Of a stretch of DNA of 64,000 bases, positions 1 to 9,900 are shown in pieces. How positions within the stretch are numbered: position 1 is the stretch's first letter; each line of letters opens with the position of its first letter. Source of the stretch: [Leptolyngbya] sp. JSC-1 (GTDB lineage: Bacteria > Cyanobacteriota > Cyanobacteriia > Elainellales > Elainellaceae); the NCBI GenBank assembly GCA_000733415.1, contig KL662192.1:664416-728415 (forward strand). The letters are read 5' to 3'. Under the pieces are notes generated by a model. The model saw only the letters and a program-made list of their open reading frames with translations, ran no database searches and was not told where the DNA came from. The position numbers and the translations under genes were made by a program.

Positions 1-386
1 GTGATATACAGCGCTGTGGTGCCCACCTGACTATTGACGGCAATGTTGCTGAGGACGAAGGATAGCCCAATCGAACCAATTTCATCCTGACCCGGATTGG
101 GCGTGAAGGTGAAGGTGCCATTACCATCGCTGCTTACCCCCCAGTTAGGAGGGGGAGCAGCCGAGATGGTAGAAGGGTCGGTGGTCAGGTCGGCGGCAGC
201 AGTGCCTGTGTTGATGCTAAACGTGAGGCTGGTGCAGTGGGCTGGGGGTGGAGCCGATTTGGAAACGGCAATCGAGATGCTGCCGGTGGTGTCGATTTGC
301 AGGGGATTGGGGTTTGTCGTTACCGCATAGGTCAGCGTCATACCGTCAGTGGATGGAATGGCAATGCCATTAAGTTGAATGGTCAT
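1..386 (-). CDS. Partial hypothetical protein, 3' end outside window
   Basis: Reading the minus strand from the ATG at 386 gives an open frame of 128 codons that runs off the left edge, beginning MTIQLNGIAIPSTDGMTLTY. The composition is rich in Thr, Ser, Pro and Ala with alternating hydrophobic residues, as in a beta-rich protein. There is no signal peptide. It lies 179 bp downstream of the 1256-aa gene on the same strand and is probably the next member of the same operon. The gap between them carries a dispersed repeat. I do not recognise the family, and without the C-terminus no function can be proposed. Confidence 0.6.
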   Translation of the reverse strand, partial: MTIQLNGIAIPSTDGMTLTYAVTTNPNPLQIDTTGSISIAVSKSAPPPAHCTSLTFSINTGTAAADLTTDPSTISAAPPPNWGVSSDGNGTFTFTPNPGQDEIGSIGLSFVLSNIAVNSQVGTTALYI

Positions 387-429
387 GGTGAAATCTCTGG
401 TGATGAGTAAGGGGATGGAGGGTGGATTT

Positions 430-548
430 TTGTTGCCCTCTCCCTAGCCCTCTCCCTGAAGGAGAGGGAATAAGAGAATCAAGAAATATAAGGAATAAGT
501 GGTTCAGCACCCTTCTCCCTGAGAGACAAGGGTTGGGGATGAGGGGGA
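430..548. repeat. Dispersed REP-like palindromic repeat
   Basis: The stretch contains pyrimidine-rich CCCTCTCCCT arms followed by AGGAGAGGG, then a CCCTTCTCCCTGAGAGACAA segment and a GGGTTGGGGATGAGGGGG arm. The nested imperfect palindromes match the style of intergenic repeats common in cyanobacterial genomes. It sits between two genes of the minus-strand operon and could form stable RNA hairpins in the transcript. Confidence 0.55.
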
Positions 549-565
549 ATTCACCATTCCTGTCA

Positions 566-3500
566 TCAGTCCTCTCGTTCGACCAGCTTCAGCCAACCTT
601 CGTGGATCACCGGCGGCAGACTGGCGAGTCGCGGTTTTTGATTCGCTTTCACGATCGGCAAACTCGTATTCCAGGTTTGCGGATCGCTGCGCTCAATCCA
701 GGACCAGTCGGCCTGCTGCGCTGCCGGAATCGGGATGCGGATCGTCTCGGCATCGGTGAGCAACCCACTCACACGGAAGGTGACATTTAGCGTCTTAATC
801 GCATCCCCAATGTAATCATCCGGGAGCGTCACCTGCTGGGTCGGCAGAATGCCAGTGGTGGCGTGGATGCTGCCGCGCGGATCGAGCAGGAGCGTTACCC
901 ATTGGACAGTTGGCGATGACTGACCGAGGTAATTCGGCGGTAGGGTGATGCAGTTGCTGGGGCTAATCGGCGCAATGTAGGGCGTGGAGCCGCTGGGCGG
1001 ATGCACCGAGTTGAACTGCTGATAGTTGTCGCCATTGAAATAGCCCAAGACGCCATCATTCAACAAGTCCGCTCGGCCCAACCGCACATTGAACTGCACC
1101 TGGGTAAAATCGAATGTTGTTTCTCCCAGCGGGTTGACGCCACAGGTTTGCACCCAGGCTTGGTCCTGCACCGGGTCGCCTTCCAGTATCAGTTGCAGGC
1201 TGGCGCGAACCAGAGCCAGGGGTCGCCCAATCAGCACCGACAGGTTTTGATCGCCTCTGCCGCCTATGGGGTCAATCGTCCACAGCGTCGCGTCAATCAC
1301 CTGCAAGAACGCCTGGAAGCCCTGCCCCTGATCGTTGAGGCTCAAGAGCTGCTGCACAAATCCCTTCAGGTGTGGGTTGGCAATGTCGGCGGGGAGAACG
1401 GGCGCGGGATTGCCGGGGTCGGGTTGCCAGATCAGCGTTGGTCCCTGGCTCGTGGCGATTAGCAGCAGTTCGCCCAGCAGTTTGCCAGTCGCGTCGTAAA
1501 TTCCCAGCCCCTGATCGAGGTGGTTTGGCAACACCCAGCCACAAACCGGATTGGCATTGGCAAACAGATTCGACGGCTGCTGATCGTTAGTCGCGGAGAC
1601 GAAATTCAACTCGAGACGGCTGGGCTGCACCAGGCGCGGCGGCTGCTTCAGCAAACATTGGGGATAGGAGAGGGTATTGCCGGAGTCGGGTACCAGTCCG
1701 GTTCCCCGAATCGGGTAAAACGATTGATAGTTGCCGGAGGGGTTGGTGTTGGCTTGCAGCAGATTCAGCACCTGACCAAACCGATCGACGACCTGCAATT
1801 GCCGGAAATAGAAATGGCCCGCCCGAACCGGGAAGAAGTAGTTGGCGGGGGTGGGGGGTGGATCCCAGCCGCTGCCGGAGGTGGCTCCTGGAGCCGTATA
1901 GGGGAACGAATCGTATTGGCTGTCGATCTGCGGCAGCACCGAGGTATCCGGCGGCATCGTTACGTCCAGGTCTTGCATGATCAGGAAATCATTGAAGCCG
2001 CTCAGCGCCTGCGACAGGAAATTCCAGTCGCCAATCTGGTCAATCAAGCCGGCGATAGCCTGCAAGCCAGGAGCGTCAGGACTGTTGGGGTTGTCTTGCA
2101 GATACCGTTTGAGTCGGGCAATGAAACCCATCGTGATGTGGGGGCTGAGAAAAATCCGGCTGCTGTAGGTCTGCTCTTGTTGGGAACTGGGGCTGCCGCC
2201 GGTCCACTGATAATCACTGCCGTCAAAGGTCCAGTTGACGAGTCCGGGGGTGGAGCTGGTGCCGGTCGTGGGCTGCCAGGTGATCTGCCATTCCAGATAT
2301 AGCGGCGACCAAGCCTGCTGCCAGGACGTGACTGCGAGTTGGGCCGGTACATTGGCGGGGGGCTGTTGATTGATCACCGGAGCCGTGCTGGGGCTATTCC
2401 CATAGGCACTGATGGCAGCCGCTACGGCAGCGGGTGTAACGCCGTTCAGGTGGGCGGCAATCACGGCAGCGTTGCCCGGATCCATCCAGAAGGCTTCCTG
2501 AAGCACGGCGATCATGCAGCTCAGCAAATTGGACGGCAGCTTGGCCTGACCCTGAGCAGAGAGCATCGGCATCGCGGCACCGATCTGGCTGGTCGTGAGC
2601 GTTTGACCGCTGACCGTCAGACCCGTGATCGTGTGATCGCCAAACCGGGTTAGCAGCGGAGCCGTTGGATCGCTGACACCGCCGTAGAGATAGCGGTCGG
2701 GCCACTCCATACCGCCGATCATCAACACCGGGTCGCTGGGCTGATAGAAGCGCGGTTGCGCCACCGGAATTAGCTCGAAAGTTGCCGGTAGTTTCAGCAC
2801 TGTCGTGGCATAGGTGCTGATGCTCTGCGGGTTTTGCGGATCGGGCAGGGCGGTGGCCTGGGTCGTGACGCTGCTTTGGAGCTGGTTGACCTGGCTGATC
2901 AGGCTCTGCGGGTTGCTGGGATTCAGCGCCGCACTCAGGGCATCCAGAATGGGCTGCCAATTTCCTGCTAAGCCTCGCTCTGGCGGACTGTTGGGGGCAT
3001 TGTAATTGTTTTTAGTGATAAACTGCTGCTTCCACCAGGCATCGTGGAGCTGCGACTGCCGAGATTGGAGCTGACGGCGAGTGCGATCAAGCTGAGCTTG
3101 AGCTTGGTTAAGGGCGGCGAGGGCGGCTAATTGGGTGGGGGTGGGTTGGGGCTGCGGTTGATTGGTTTGGGTGAGGTCGGCGCGTTGGGCAGCCACAATT
3201 TGCCAGAGGGTGCCGCCGGGGGTTGAGGCAAACCAGGCTTGCTCGGTTCTCACGTCCACCTGAGCCGATCCATCGGGCTGATCCAGCTCGTTCAGCAGGT
3301 TGTACTGAAAGGCTTCCATCAGCTCTGGATTGATCGGGCTGTTGGGGTTCTGCGCCGCCTCTAGAAGCGCTACAAAGGCGTCGATGCCCTTATTGCCCAC
3401 GGCAACCCGCAGCTTGGTGGGGTCGGAATTGACGCGATTGGGCGCCGATTGGGTCTGCCACTGCACCGTGCTAATCAAGCCATGACAGAGGGACTGCTTC

Positions 3501-4336
3501 GGCAAGCTGGCAGCAGGGAGCTGGTCGGCACCGGCTGGCATCGCCCAGTTCAAGGTCTGCATCAGGTCCTGCCACTGCGCTGCCGTCGTCCAGCCGCTGG
3601 GGCCATACTGGCTGCCATAGAGCAAATCTGCCGTCGGGTCGGAATACCAGCCCATGACGACATAGCTGAGGTCGGCGCTACTGCCGGTAACATCGCTGAG
3701 GTCGTCATAGACCGAGAATACGTCGGTAACGTTGGGCGTGTAGGCGGAAAAGGTGACGTTGGCCGGACCCACTGCCTTGAGAAACATCTGCACCGCTGTT
3801 GACTCTACCCAACTTTCCAGATCCACGGTTTTGCCTAGAGTCGTTGCTTCAATGCTGTTGGGGTCGCTAGGAAAGGGATTGGGATAGGGATTCGAGCCGC
3901 TGCCGCCATTATTGGGATCATAATAGTCACTTTGAATCACCCAGGCTTTGCAGGTGCCGGTCGTGGTTGCCGTGCCCGGAACAATCCGCACTACTAGCCA
4001 GCGATTGGGCACATGGGGGTAGATGATTTCCTCTTGATCGGGTAATCCCGCAGCTGCTCGGATCGCGGCAGCCGTACCGGGTTGGGGTGAGGCGGGCGGC
4101 GGCTGTTTGATGCCGTGGGCAAAGGTATCCGGCAAGACCCAGTGCAGATAAACTCCGTGGGCAGGGCTGCCGCCCTGATTATTAAAGGGGGCAGGAATAG
4201 GGGATTTGAACTGATTGAGATTTTCATACACCGGCGACCAGCGGCTAAAGGGAACCGTTGCGGTCACGGCATTGTTGACGATCAGCGCTTCCAAAGCAAC
4301 GGGAACGAGGAGAGTCGGAGGATTCGTAGAAATCAT
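566..4336 (-). CDS. Giant orphan protein (1256 aa) of the left operon
   Basis: This is a 1256-residue open frame starting MISTNPPTLLVPVALEALIV at an ATG. It has no signal peptide, no clear membrane segment and no catalytic motif that I can name. Composition is rich in Pro, Gln, Asn, Thr and Trp. A short coiled-coil-like helical stretch (Gln/Arg/Leu rich, around residues 400-435) interrupts an otherwise beta-type sequence. It starts 48 bp after the stop of the 837-aa gene, so co-transcription is likely. Its size, composition and position suggest that it works with the DUF6603 protein and the 837-aa protein, perhaps as parts of one large assembly. That link is inference from gene order only. 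Confidence 0.75.
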   Translation of the reverse strand: MISTNPPTLLVPVALEALIVNNAVTATVPFSRWSPVYENLNQFKSPIPAPFNNQGGSPAHGVYLHWVLPDTFAHGIKQPPPASPQPGTAAAIRAAAGLPDQEEIIYPHVPNRWLVVRIVPGTATTTGTCKAWVIQSDYYDPNNGGSGSNPYPNPFPSDPNSIEATTLGKTVDLESWVESTAVQMFLKAVGPANVTFSAYTPNVTDVFSVYDDLSDVTGSSADLSYVVMGWYSDPTADLLYGSQYGPSGWTTAAQWQDLMQTLNWAMPAGADQLPAASLPKQSLCHGLISTVQWQTQSAPNRVNSDPTKLRVAVGNKGIDAFVALLEAAQNPNSPINPELMEAFQYNLLNELDQPDGSAQVDVRTEQAWFASTPGGTLWQIVAAQRADLTQTNQPQPQPTPTQLAALAALNQAQAQLDRTRRQLQSRQSQLHDAWWKQQFITKNNYNAPNSPPERGLAGNWQPILDALSAALNPSNPQSLISQVNQLQSSVTTQATALPDPQNPQSISTYATTVLKLPATFELIPVAQPRFYQPSDPVLMIGGMEWPDRYLYGGVSDPTAPLLTRFGDHTITGLTVSGQTLTTSQIGAAMPMLSAQGQAKLPSNLLSCMIAVLQEAFWMDPGNAAVIAAHLNGVTPAAVAAAISAYGNSPSTAPVINQQPPANVPAQLAVTSWQQAWSPLYLEWQITWQPTTGTSSTPGLVNWTFDGSDYQWTGGSPSSQQEQTYSSRIFLSPHITMGFIARLKRYLQDNPNSPDAPGLQAIAGLIDQIGDWNFLSQALSGFNDFLIMQDLDVTMPPDTSVLPQIDSQYDSFPYTAPGATSGSGWDPPPTPANYFFPVRAGHFYFRQLQVVDRFGQVLNLLQANTNPSGNYQSFYPIRGTGLVPDSGNTLSYPQCLLKQPPRLVQPSRLELNFVSATNDQQPSNLFANANPVCGWVLPNHLDQGLGIYDATGKLLGELLLIATSQGPTLIWQPDPGNPAPVLPADIANPHLKGFVQQLLSLNDQGQGFQAFLQVIDATLWTIDPIGGRGDQNLSVLIGRPLALVRASLQLILEGDPVQDQAWVQTCGVNPLGETTFDFTQVQFNVRLGRADLLNDGVLGYFNGDNYQQFNSVHPPSGSTPYIAPISPSNCITLPPNYLGQSSPTVQWVTLLLDPRGSIHATTGILPTQQVTLPDDYIGDAIKTLNVTFRVSGLLTDAETIRIPIPAAQQADWSWIERSDPQTWNTSLPIVKANQKPRLASLPPVIHEGWLKLVERED

Positions 4337-4384
4337 AGAAGTGAATAGGTGCGTAGAAAGGGCAATGAAGAGAAGTGGAATGAA

Positions 4385-6898
4385 TTATGCAAAATTCTGA
4401 GCAAGACTCTGAGTAGGACTCTGAGTAGGATTTTGAAACACCATCTTTTCAGGTGCTTGCATCAGCTGAATCGCAAACTCTGCCGGGCTAATCATGCCGT
4501 TGGGATGGTTGAGCTGGCCCTGCAACTTCTGCTGGATTGCCGTTTGCAGCGCCCCAATATCCACCACCGTGCTCGTTCCCCGGAAGGGAATGGGCTGCGA
4601 TACTTCGGGTTGAATGATGCTGCCGGGTTGGGAGCCGGTTACCGTGCGCAGATCGATTTGCAGCGTAGACTGCACCACCTCAACGCCAAAGCCGAAGCTT
4701 TCCTTGGGTTCGCTGAACTCGATCCAGGCGGGCACGGTGGGCAGCAGACAGAGCAGCACATCCTTCGTCAAACGGTCAATCCGCAGTGGCAAAATCAGGG
4801 TTGCCGGAGCTTGCCCGTTGCTGAACTGATAGCAGTTGATTTCCAGTCCCGGCAAGGCCGAAACCGCCTGCGACCGCAACAAAAAGCCCGCCACCGGCTG
4901 CGTCACTGTCACGGAATTGCTGCCATTACTCGCATCCATCGCCGCACCCAACAGCCGTGAGCGGATCATTGGCAACGACTGATGCACCGCCTGGCGAATC
5001 GTGTCTCTGGCGAATTCATTAAACACCTGCTGCTGGCTGCTGTGGACGCCCAAACTGAGGGCACCGTCGATCAGGCTATTGATGGCGTTGGGATCGACAT
5101 AGAAAAAGCGAATCGACTCCGGCGGCAGCATCTGCGGGTTGGGCACCAGCGTATCGAAGGGTACGCCATAGAGCAGCGCCAGCCGAGTCAGCCAAGTCAA
5201 AATATCGGCTGGTACGGTATCGGCAGGCGAGTCTCCCACCGCATTTCCCACCGCATCTCCCTGGATCTGCCGCAACGCCAGCAGCGTTCGTTGGAAGATT
5301 CCCGCAGTCTCGGGTTGCTGCATCCACTGTCGCAGGTCGGCCAGTGCGGGAGCAGCCGGCGATTGCTCTTTGGGTAACGGCAAGGGATGATCCTCGATGC
5401 CCAGGGTCGCTACTCGCGGTGCAACCTGCGCGGCAAAGTCCTCTCCCAGATACTGCATAAACGAGTCGCGAATCAGATGGGGATGGAGGAGCTGGCGAAT
5501 CTGCTCCACCGTGTCGGTTTGCTTCAGCGCCGCAGGGACATGGGGCGAGTGCAGTCGCTGCCTCAGCAGGTGCAGGGCCTGATTGGTCTGCCGTCGCCAG
5601 TTCAGTACACTGACAGCAAAACTGCGGTCGGCCAAGGCCAACATCCGCCCGGTCTGCCACGCCACCGCATAGGACTGATCAAACAAGCCCGTATTCGCGT
5701 CGTAGACCAAAGCCGCTTCGGCAGCACTGTAGGCGGCACTGCTGGGATAGGCAGTAATCGGTAGGGGCGTCAGCGGTCCGCGATACCAGGAATAGGTCTG
5801 GTCGCCGGCTCGCGTGTTGTATTGCAGCGGCACATAGCCGTGGGAGAGAATCGTCTGGGCGAGCTGCTGATCGGGGGTGGGGTTGGCAGGCAGTGCGGCG
5901 GGCAGGGTCAGCGCTAGCGCCTGCGGATTGTTCTTTGCTTGAGCAACCAAGTTCAACATCAGAGCGCTGAAGTCTTCTTTGGACTCTGCCAGACAGTCAA
6001 AGGTCCAGCTCGCTAGGGAAACCAGACGAATGCTGGTGATGCCGCTCGGAAAACTGGGGGAATCAGTAAGATACGATTGAAATCCTTCCAGAGATACCAG
6101 ATGGGCAATATTACGAACTGCCGCTGATGAACCTGCTGGAGGCGCGATGGGCAATCGATTCGCCATCACAACCGAAAACCATCCGGTTCCCGTCAATTCC
6201 GATTCGCATTTGCCCTGAAGACTCTGCTGATCAATCTGCCGGACATGGGTTAGATACTTCAGCTCACCCAATCTGGGCAATAGGGCTGTGAATGTTGCCG
6301 GTGAAAGATTGATCGCTCGACAGGTCGCCTGCGGATCATCCACCACGCTGAGCTGAATTGCTGGCCCCAAAACGCCCGCTTCCGGCTGCACGATCTGGCT
6401 CAAGCTATAGGTTCCAGCCCCGGTTGGGTTAGATAGAGTCCCCGAATTCCCGGCAGGGGCAATCAGTTCGCTCTCCTGAAACAGCAGCAGCGCCACCCAG
6501 GGAATTGTATTGTCGCTGGGTTGAAGCAACCGCTCCCAGGGAAGGGCGCGTTTCGTCAAGACAATATAGGGAAACTGTTGATCGAATTGTCTCTGGCTTT
6601 TGTTGGCAGGAAACTGGGTTTGAATATCTGCTGCCGTGATGCTAAATCGTGGTCCCTCCACCAGAAACTGCTGCGTCTCGGTGAAGGGCTGCGGCGGGGA
6701 AGGCGGCAGTTCAGCATCTCCCGAGATCTGATGGGTCATCGTGATCGTGTAGGTGTCTGCGGTCAATGCCGGAATGTAGTTGTCGCAAAATTGAATATCG
6801 GCGAGGGTTGAGCTTAAATTACCCAGCCGTTGCGTTTTGATATCTGATGCGTGATCCGATGCATGAGTTGTTGGATTCATCGAGGAATTCGTAGTCAT
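4385..6898 (-). CDS. Giant orphan protein (837 aa) of the left operon
   Basis: The frame is open further upstream from a TTG, but the ATG at 6898 (MTTNSSMNPTTHASDHASD) is the more likely start, with a weak GAG-type ribosome site. The product is about 837 aa with no signal peptide and no clear transmembrane helix. It begins with a Thr/Ser/Asp-rich segment and ends in a low-complexity tail (TQSPTQSLAQ) encoded by short DNA repeats. A second in-frame repeat (DAVGNAVGDSPAD) lies near residues 545-560. I recognise no family. It lies between the DUF6603 gene (75 bp upstream) and the 1256-aa gene, all on the minus strand. Confidence 0.75.
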   Translation of the reverse strand: MTTNSSMNPTTHASDHASDIKTQRLGNLSSTLADIQFCDNYIPALTADTYTITMTHQISGDAELPPSPPQPFTETQQFLVEGPRFSITAADIQTQFPANKSQRQFDQQFPYIVLTKRALPWERLLQPSDNTIPWVALLLFQESELIAPAGNSGTLSNPTGAGTYSLSQIVQPEAGVLGPAIQLSVVDDPQATCRAINLSPATFTALLPRLGELKYLTHVRQIDQQSLQGKCESELTGTGWFSVVMANRLPIAPPAGSSAAVRNIAHLVSLEGFQSYLTDSPSFPSGITSIRLVSLASWTFDCLAESKEDFSALMLNLVAQAKNNPQALALTLPAALPANPTPDQQLAQTILSHGYVPLQYNTRAGDQTYSWYRGPLTPLPITAYPSSAAYSAAEAALVYDANTGLFDQSYAVAWQTGRMLALADRSFAVSVLNWRRQTNQALHLLRQRLHSPHVPAALKQTDTVEQIRQLLHPHLIRDSFMQYLGEDFAAQVAPRVATLGIEDHPLPLPKEQSPAAPALADLRQWMQQPETAGIFQRTLLALRQIQGDAVGNAVGDSPADTVPADILTWLTRLALLYGVPFDTLVPNPQMLPPESIRFFYVDPNAINSLIDGALSLGVHSSQQQVFNEFARDTIRQAVHQSLPMIRSRLLGAAMDASNGSNSVTVTQPVAGFLLRSQAVSALPGLEINCYQFSNGQAPATLILPLRIDRLTKDVLLCLLPTVPAWIEFSEPKESFGFGVEVVQSTLQIDLRTVTGSQPGSIIQPEVSQPIPFRGTSTVVDIGALQTAIQQKLQGQLNHPNGMISPAEFAIQLMQAPEKMVFQNPTQSPTQSLAQNFA

Positions 6899-6973
6899 AT
6901 CAATCTCGCTAGAGGGGTTGAAAGCAAGCAAAAGAGAAGGGTCAGAGAGTTGGCCAGTTCAGGCAAGGGCAAC

Positions 6974-9900
6974 TTAGGTCGGAATTCCATCGGGAGTACC
7001 AACCATCGGCAGCGCCTGATAGTTCAACCCCAGGTTTTGCTGGACATCATTCAAATCACCATCCATTCCCGCATTCACGCCCAGGGTTGCCAATGCTGCA
7101 AACAGGCTGCTGCGTTTGGCCTGCACGGTCGCATTCGTCAGGGTCTGGCTGATCAGCGTCAGGGCCTGATTGTTGGTGGCAGGAGGTTGATTGATCACGG
7201 GAGCCGTTGCCGAAACCGGCAGGTAAACGGGGATACCCTGGTTATTTTCACCGATGATCAGATAGGCGAATGCCTGCGCCGCCGCGACTGGAATTGGTGT
7301 CGCAGGAGCACCCGGCTTCAGTTGTATTTGACTCAACCCGACCAAGCGATTCGGCAGCAGCGTGGCCTCAGGAGTAGGCGCTTGATTGGGACCGAGCGGT
7401 GGTCCCCACATGGCTTCGGGAACAGCCCGCTGGCTGAGCACCCACTGCCAGTTCTGGTTCAGATCCTGGTAAGCACCTAGCGAATTGGTGATCTGCACCT
7501 GGGCTTTGGAGGTAACGCTGGCAATTCCCATCGGGCGAATCCCGACCGTGTAGCTGGTGGTGGGAGTAATCGAGGTGTCCTGGTTGTTGGGACCCACTAA
7601 GGTCATGCCGGTGAGGGGAATCGCCGTTTCCACTGAGAACTGGAACTCATCGGCCCGAATACACCAGAGTCCGGACTCGGTTTGCTTGAATAGCCCATTG
7701 GCTGCCCGAATATGACAAACCGCCAGATCCACAACAACCTGGTCTCCCCCAAGCGTAGTTTGGGAAATCTGGGGAGCGTTGCTATGGGGCAGCAGCGCTT
7801 GGAACTCGGTCCAGCCAATGTTGGGGGGTGGCGTTTGAGGCGGACCGAAGGGAATCGTGAAGGAAATAATCCACAGCGTTACATGCACAGTGCCGCCGGT
7901 CGGTGGTCCCCAGAGGCTGAGATCGGCACCAATTTCCAGCTTGATCGTGTGGGTACCAAAGAACGTGAACGTATAGGCAACCCCAATGTCAATGCCCACG
8001 GATGCCGTGTAGGAGAAGGGCTTCCAGAACATCAAAAAGTCGGCATGGGCAATAAACCAGGCTTGCAGTCCACCGTCTTGATACAGCGCTTGCAGCCGCC
8101 CGCCGCCCATGACGCAGGAGGGGGTTAGGGCAAAGTAAGCTTCCCCAGAAATCGTCAGCGAACTATCGATTGCCCAGTTGAAACCTAAGCGTGGCAGCGT
8201 TGGATACCAGGAATACGCCGCCAGATTAAACTGCGGGTGATAGCCGCCAATCGACAAGACGAAATCGCCCGCGTGCTGATTCGAGCCAAACCAGAGGCAA
8301 AAGGCAAAGCCGCCGGTGAGGTGGCAACTGGGATCGAGCACGTAGGAGTTGGGCGTCAGCACCGCAATTGCCGAGAATTCCCCTTCGGCTGGCTTCAGCA
8401 CCACCTCTAGTTCCAGCTCAGCGTAGGCAAAAGTTTCCGGACCTTCCGCCGGTAGCTTAATGGTGGAGAGTCCCAGCAAGGCGATCTCCAGCTCTTTGCC
8501 AAACTCTACTACCAGCAGCGCGTGCGACTGAATCAGCTCAAAGGAGGTAAATTGTAGCCCCACAGCTAGCCAATTTTCGCCGCGAGTTGGAGGCACCGAG
8601 CTGGCAATTGCCGCTAATGCAGTCGCGGGCGTGGCGTTGCTTCCCCCGATCTGGGTGGGGTCAGTCAGCCCTGCCACAAACGGAAACGTCTGGATCTGAT
8701 CGACTGCCGGCAGGATCAGGCTGCGATTGTAGCCAAAACCGCCACAGATCCCGGTGATGAAGCAGGGCGGCGGACCCCCTAGCGGATCGGTGAGAAAGGC
8801 AAAAATAAACAGCGAGGGATCACCATTTAGTGTCGTGTAGGAACCCAGGGCAGAGATAGAAAACTCGCCGGCTTTGATCACCGCCTCGCCGTTGTAGATC
8901 AGATTTTTTTGAGCATCGCGGGTTTCTTGCAGTCCACCGCTGATCTCGACCGGGTCCGCGTTCAGGGTAATATCCAACCCGCTCAGATCAAACTGGTAGT
9001 TACTGAGGTTTGCCGGCGTGGTCACCGGAATCGTCACCGACAGCCCCTCTAGCTCAATGTCTAATGCCGCTAGGGACACACCGCCGTAGTAGAGGAACGA
9101 CAGCAATTTACTAGCGTTCTGCCAGCCAACGCCGATCTTCTGACAGTGCAAGGGTCCAAAAGCTCGCTGCATCGGGATCCAGACCGTATCCGCCGCCGTA
9201 CCGTCGCTGTCGTAGAGCTGCACATTCACCGTCGTGCTGTAGGCAGCCGCCAGGGAAAAGGTGGGATTGACTGCCTGATTATCTTGATTCTGAGCCGCTT
9301 CGTCTCCTAAGGCATGGGACGCGGCGGTAGTATATCCAGCAGCATATCCAGCAGCGTGCCCTGAAGTATTCTCAAATCCCTTAAATTCTTCGTCGGCATC
9401 GAGCAGATTTTGAGCTACCGGATTGTTACTAGAAGAGGCATTCAGCCCCGATCCCAGGGGCAGCCCCAAATCATCGCAGCGCAGCGCTACCCCCCAGGAA
9501 ACGGGAGTCGGATGCTCGAAATCAATCGAGACATACATACGGGGATCGATTCCCGCCAGGGTGACCCCCTTGGTATTCACCAGTGGCGTATCCTTGCTGC
9601 CCTGAACGGTGAGTCCCAGACTGACCAACTCCAGCTTGGGGTGAAACGAGGCAGTGTTGCTGCTGTCGGCCTGCACCAGATACAGCGCTAGCCCCGGACT
9701 GGGCGTGGTTAGGCTCGGTGCCGCCCGATTCAGCCAGGAAGTGCTGGGGGTGGTTTCTCCCGGCAGCCACTGCCCGAGCTGCAATTTCAACTGCGGCGAA
9801 CTGGCGTTGGTTAGCTCATCCGCTTGGAATGAACTGGATTTATTCTGCGAATTGTCAGTTTGTGCACTGGAGGTTAGGTCAATATCGCTAATTTGCAGGC

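Noticed and set aside
1001..1462. Plus-strand open frames inside the 1256-aa gene and similar ones elsewhere
   Set aside because: They are antisense shadows of GC-rich coding sequence, with no ribosome sites and no recognisable protein features.
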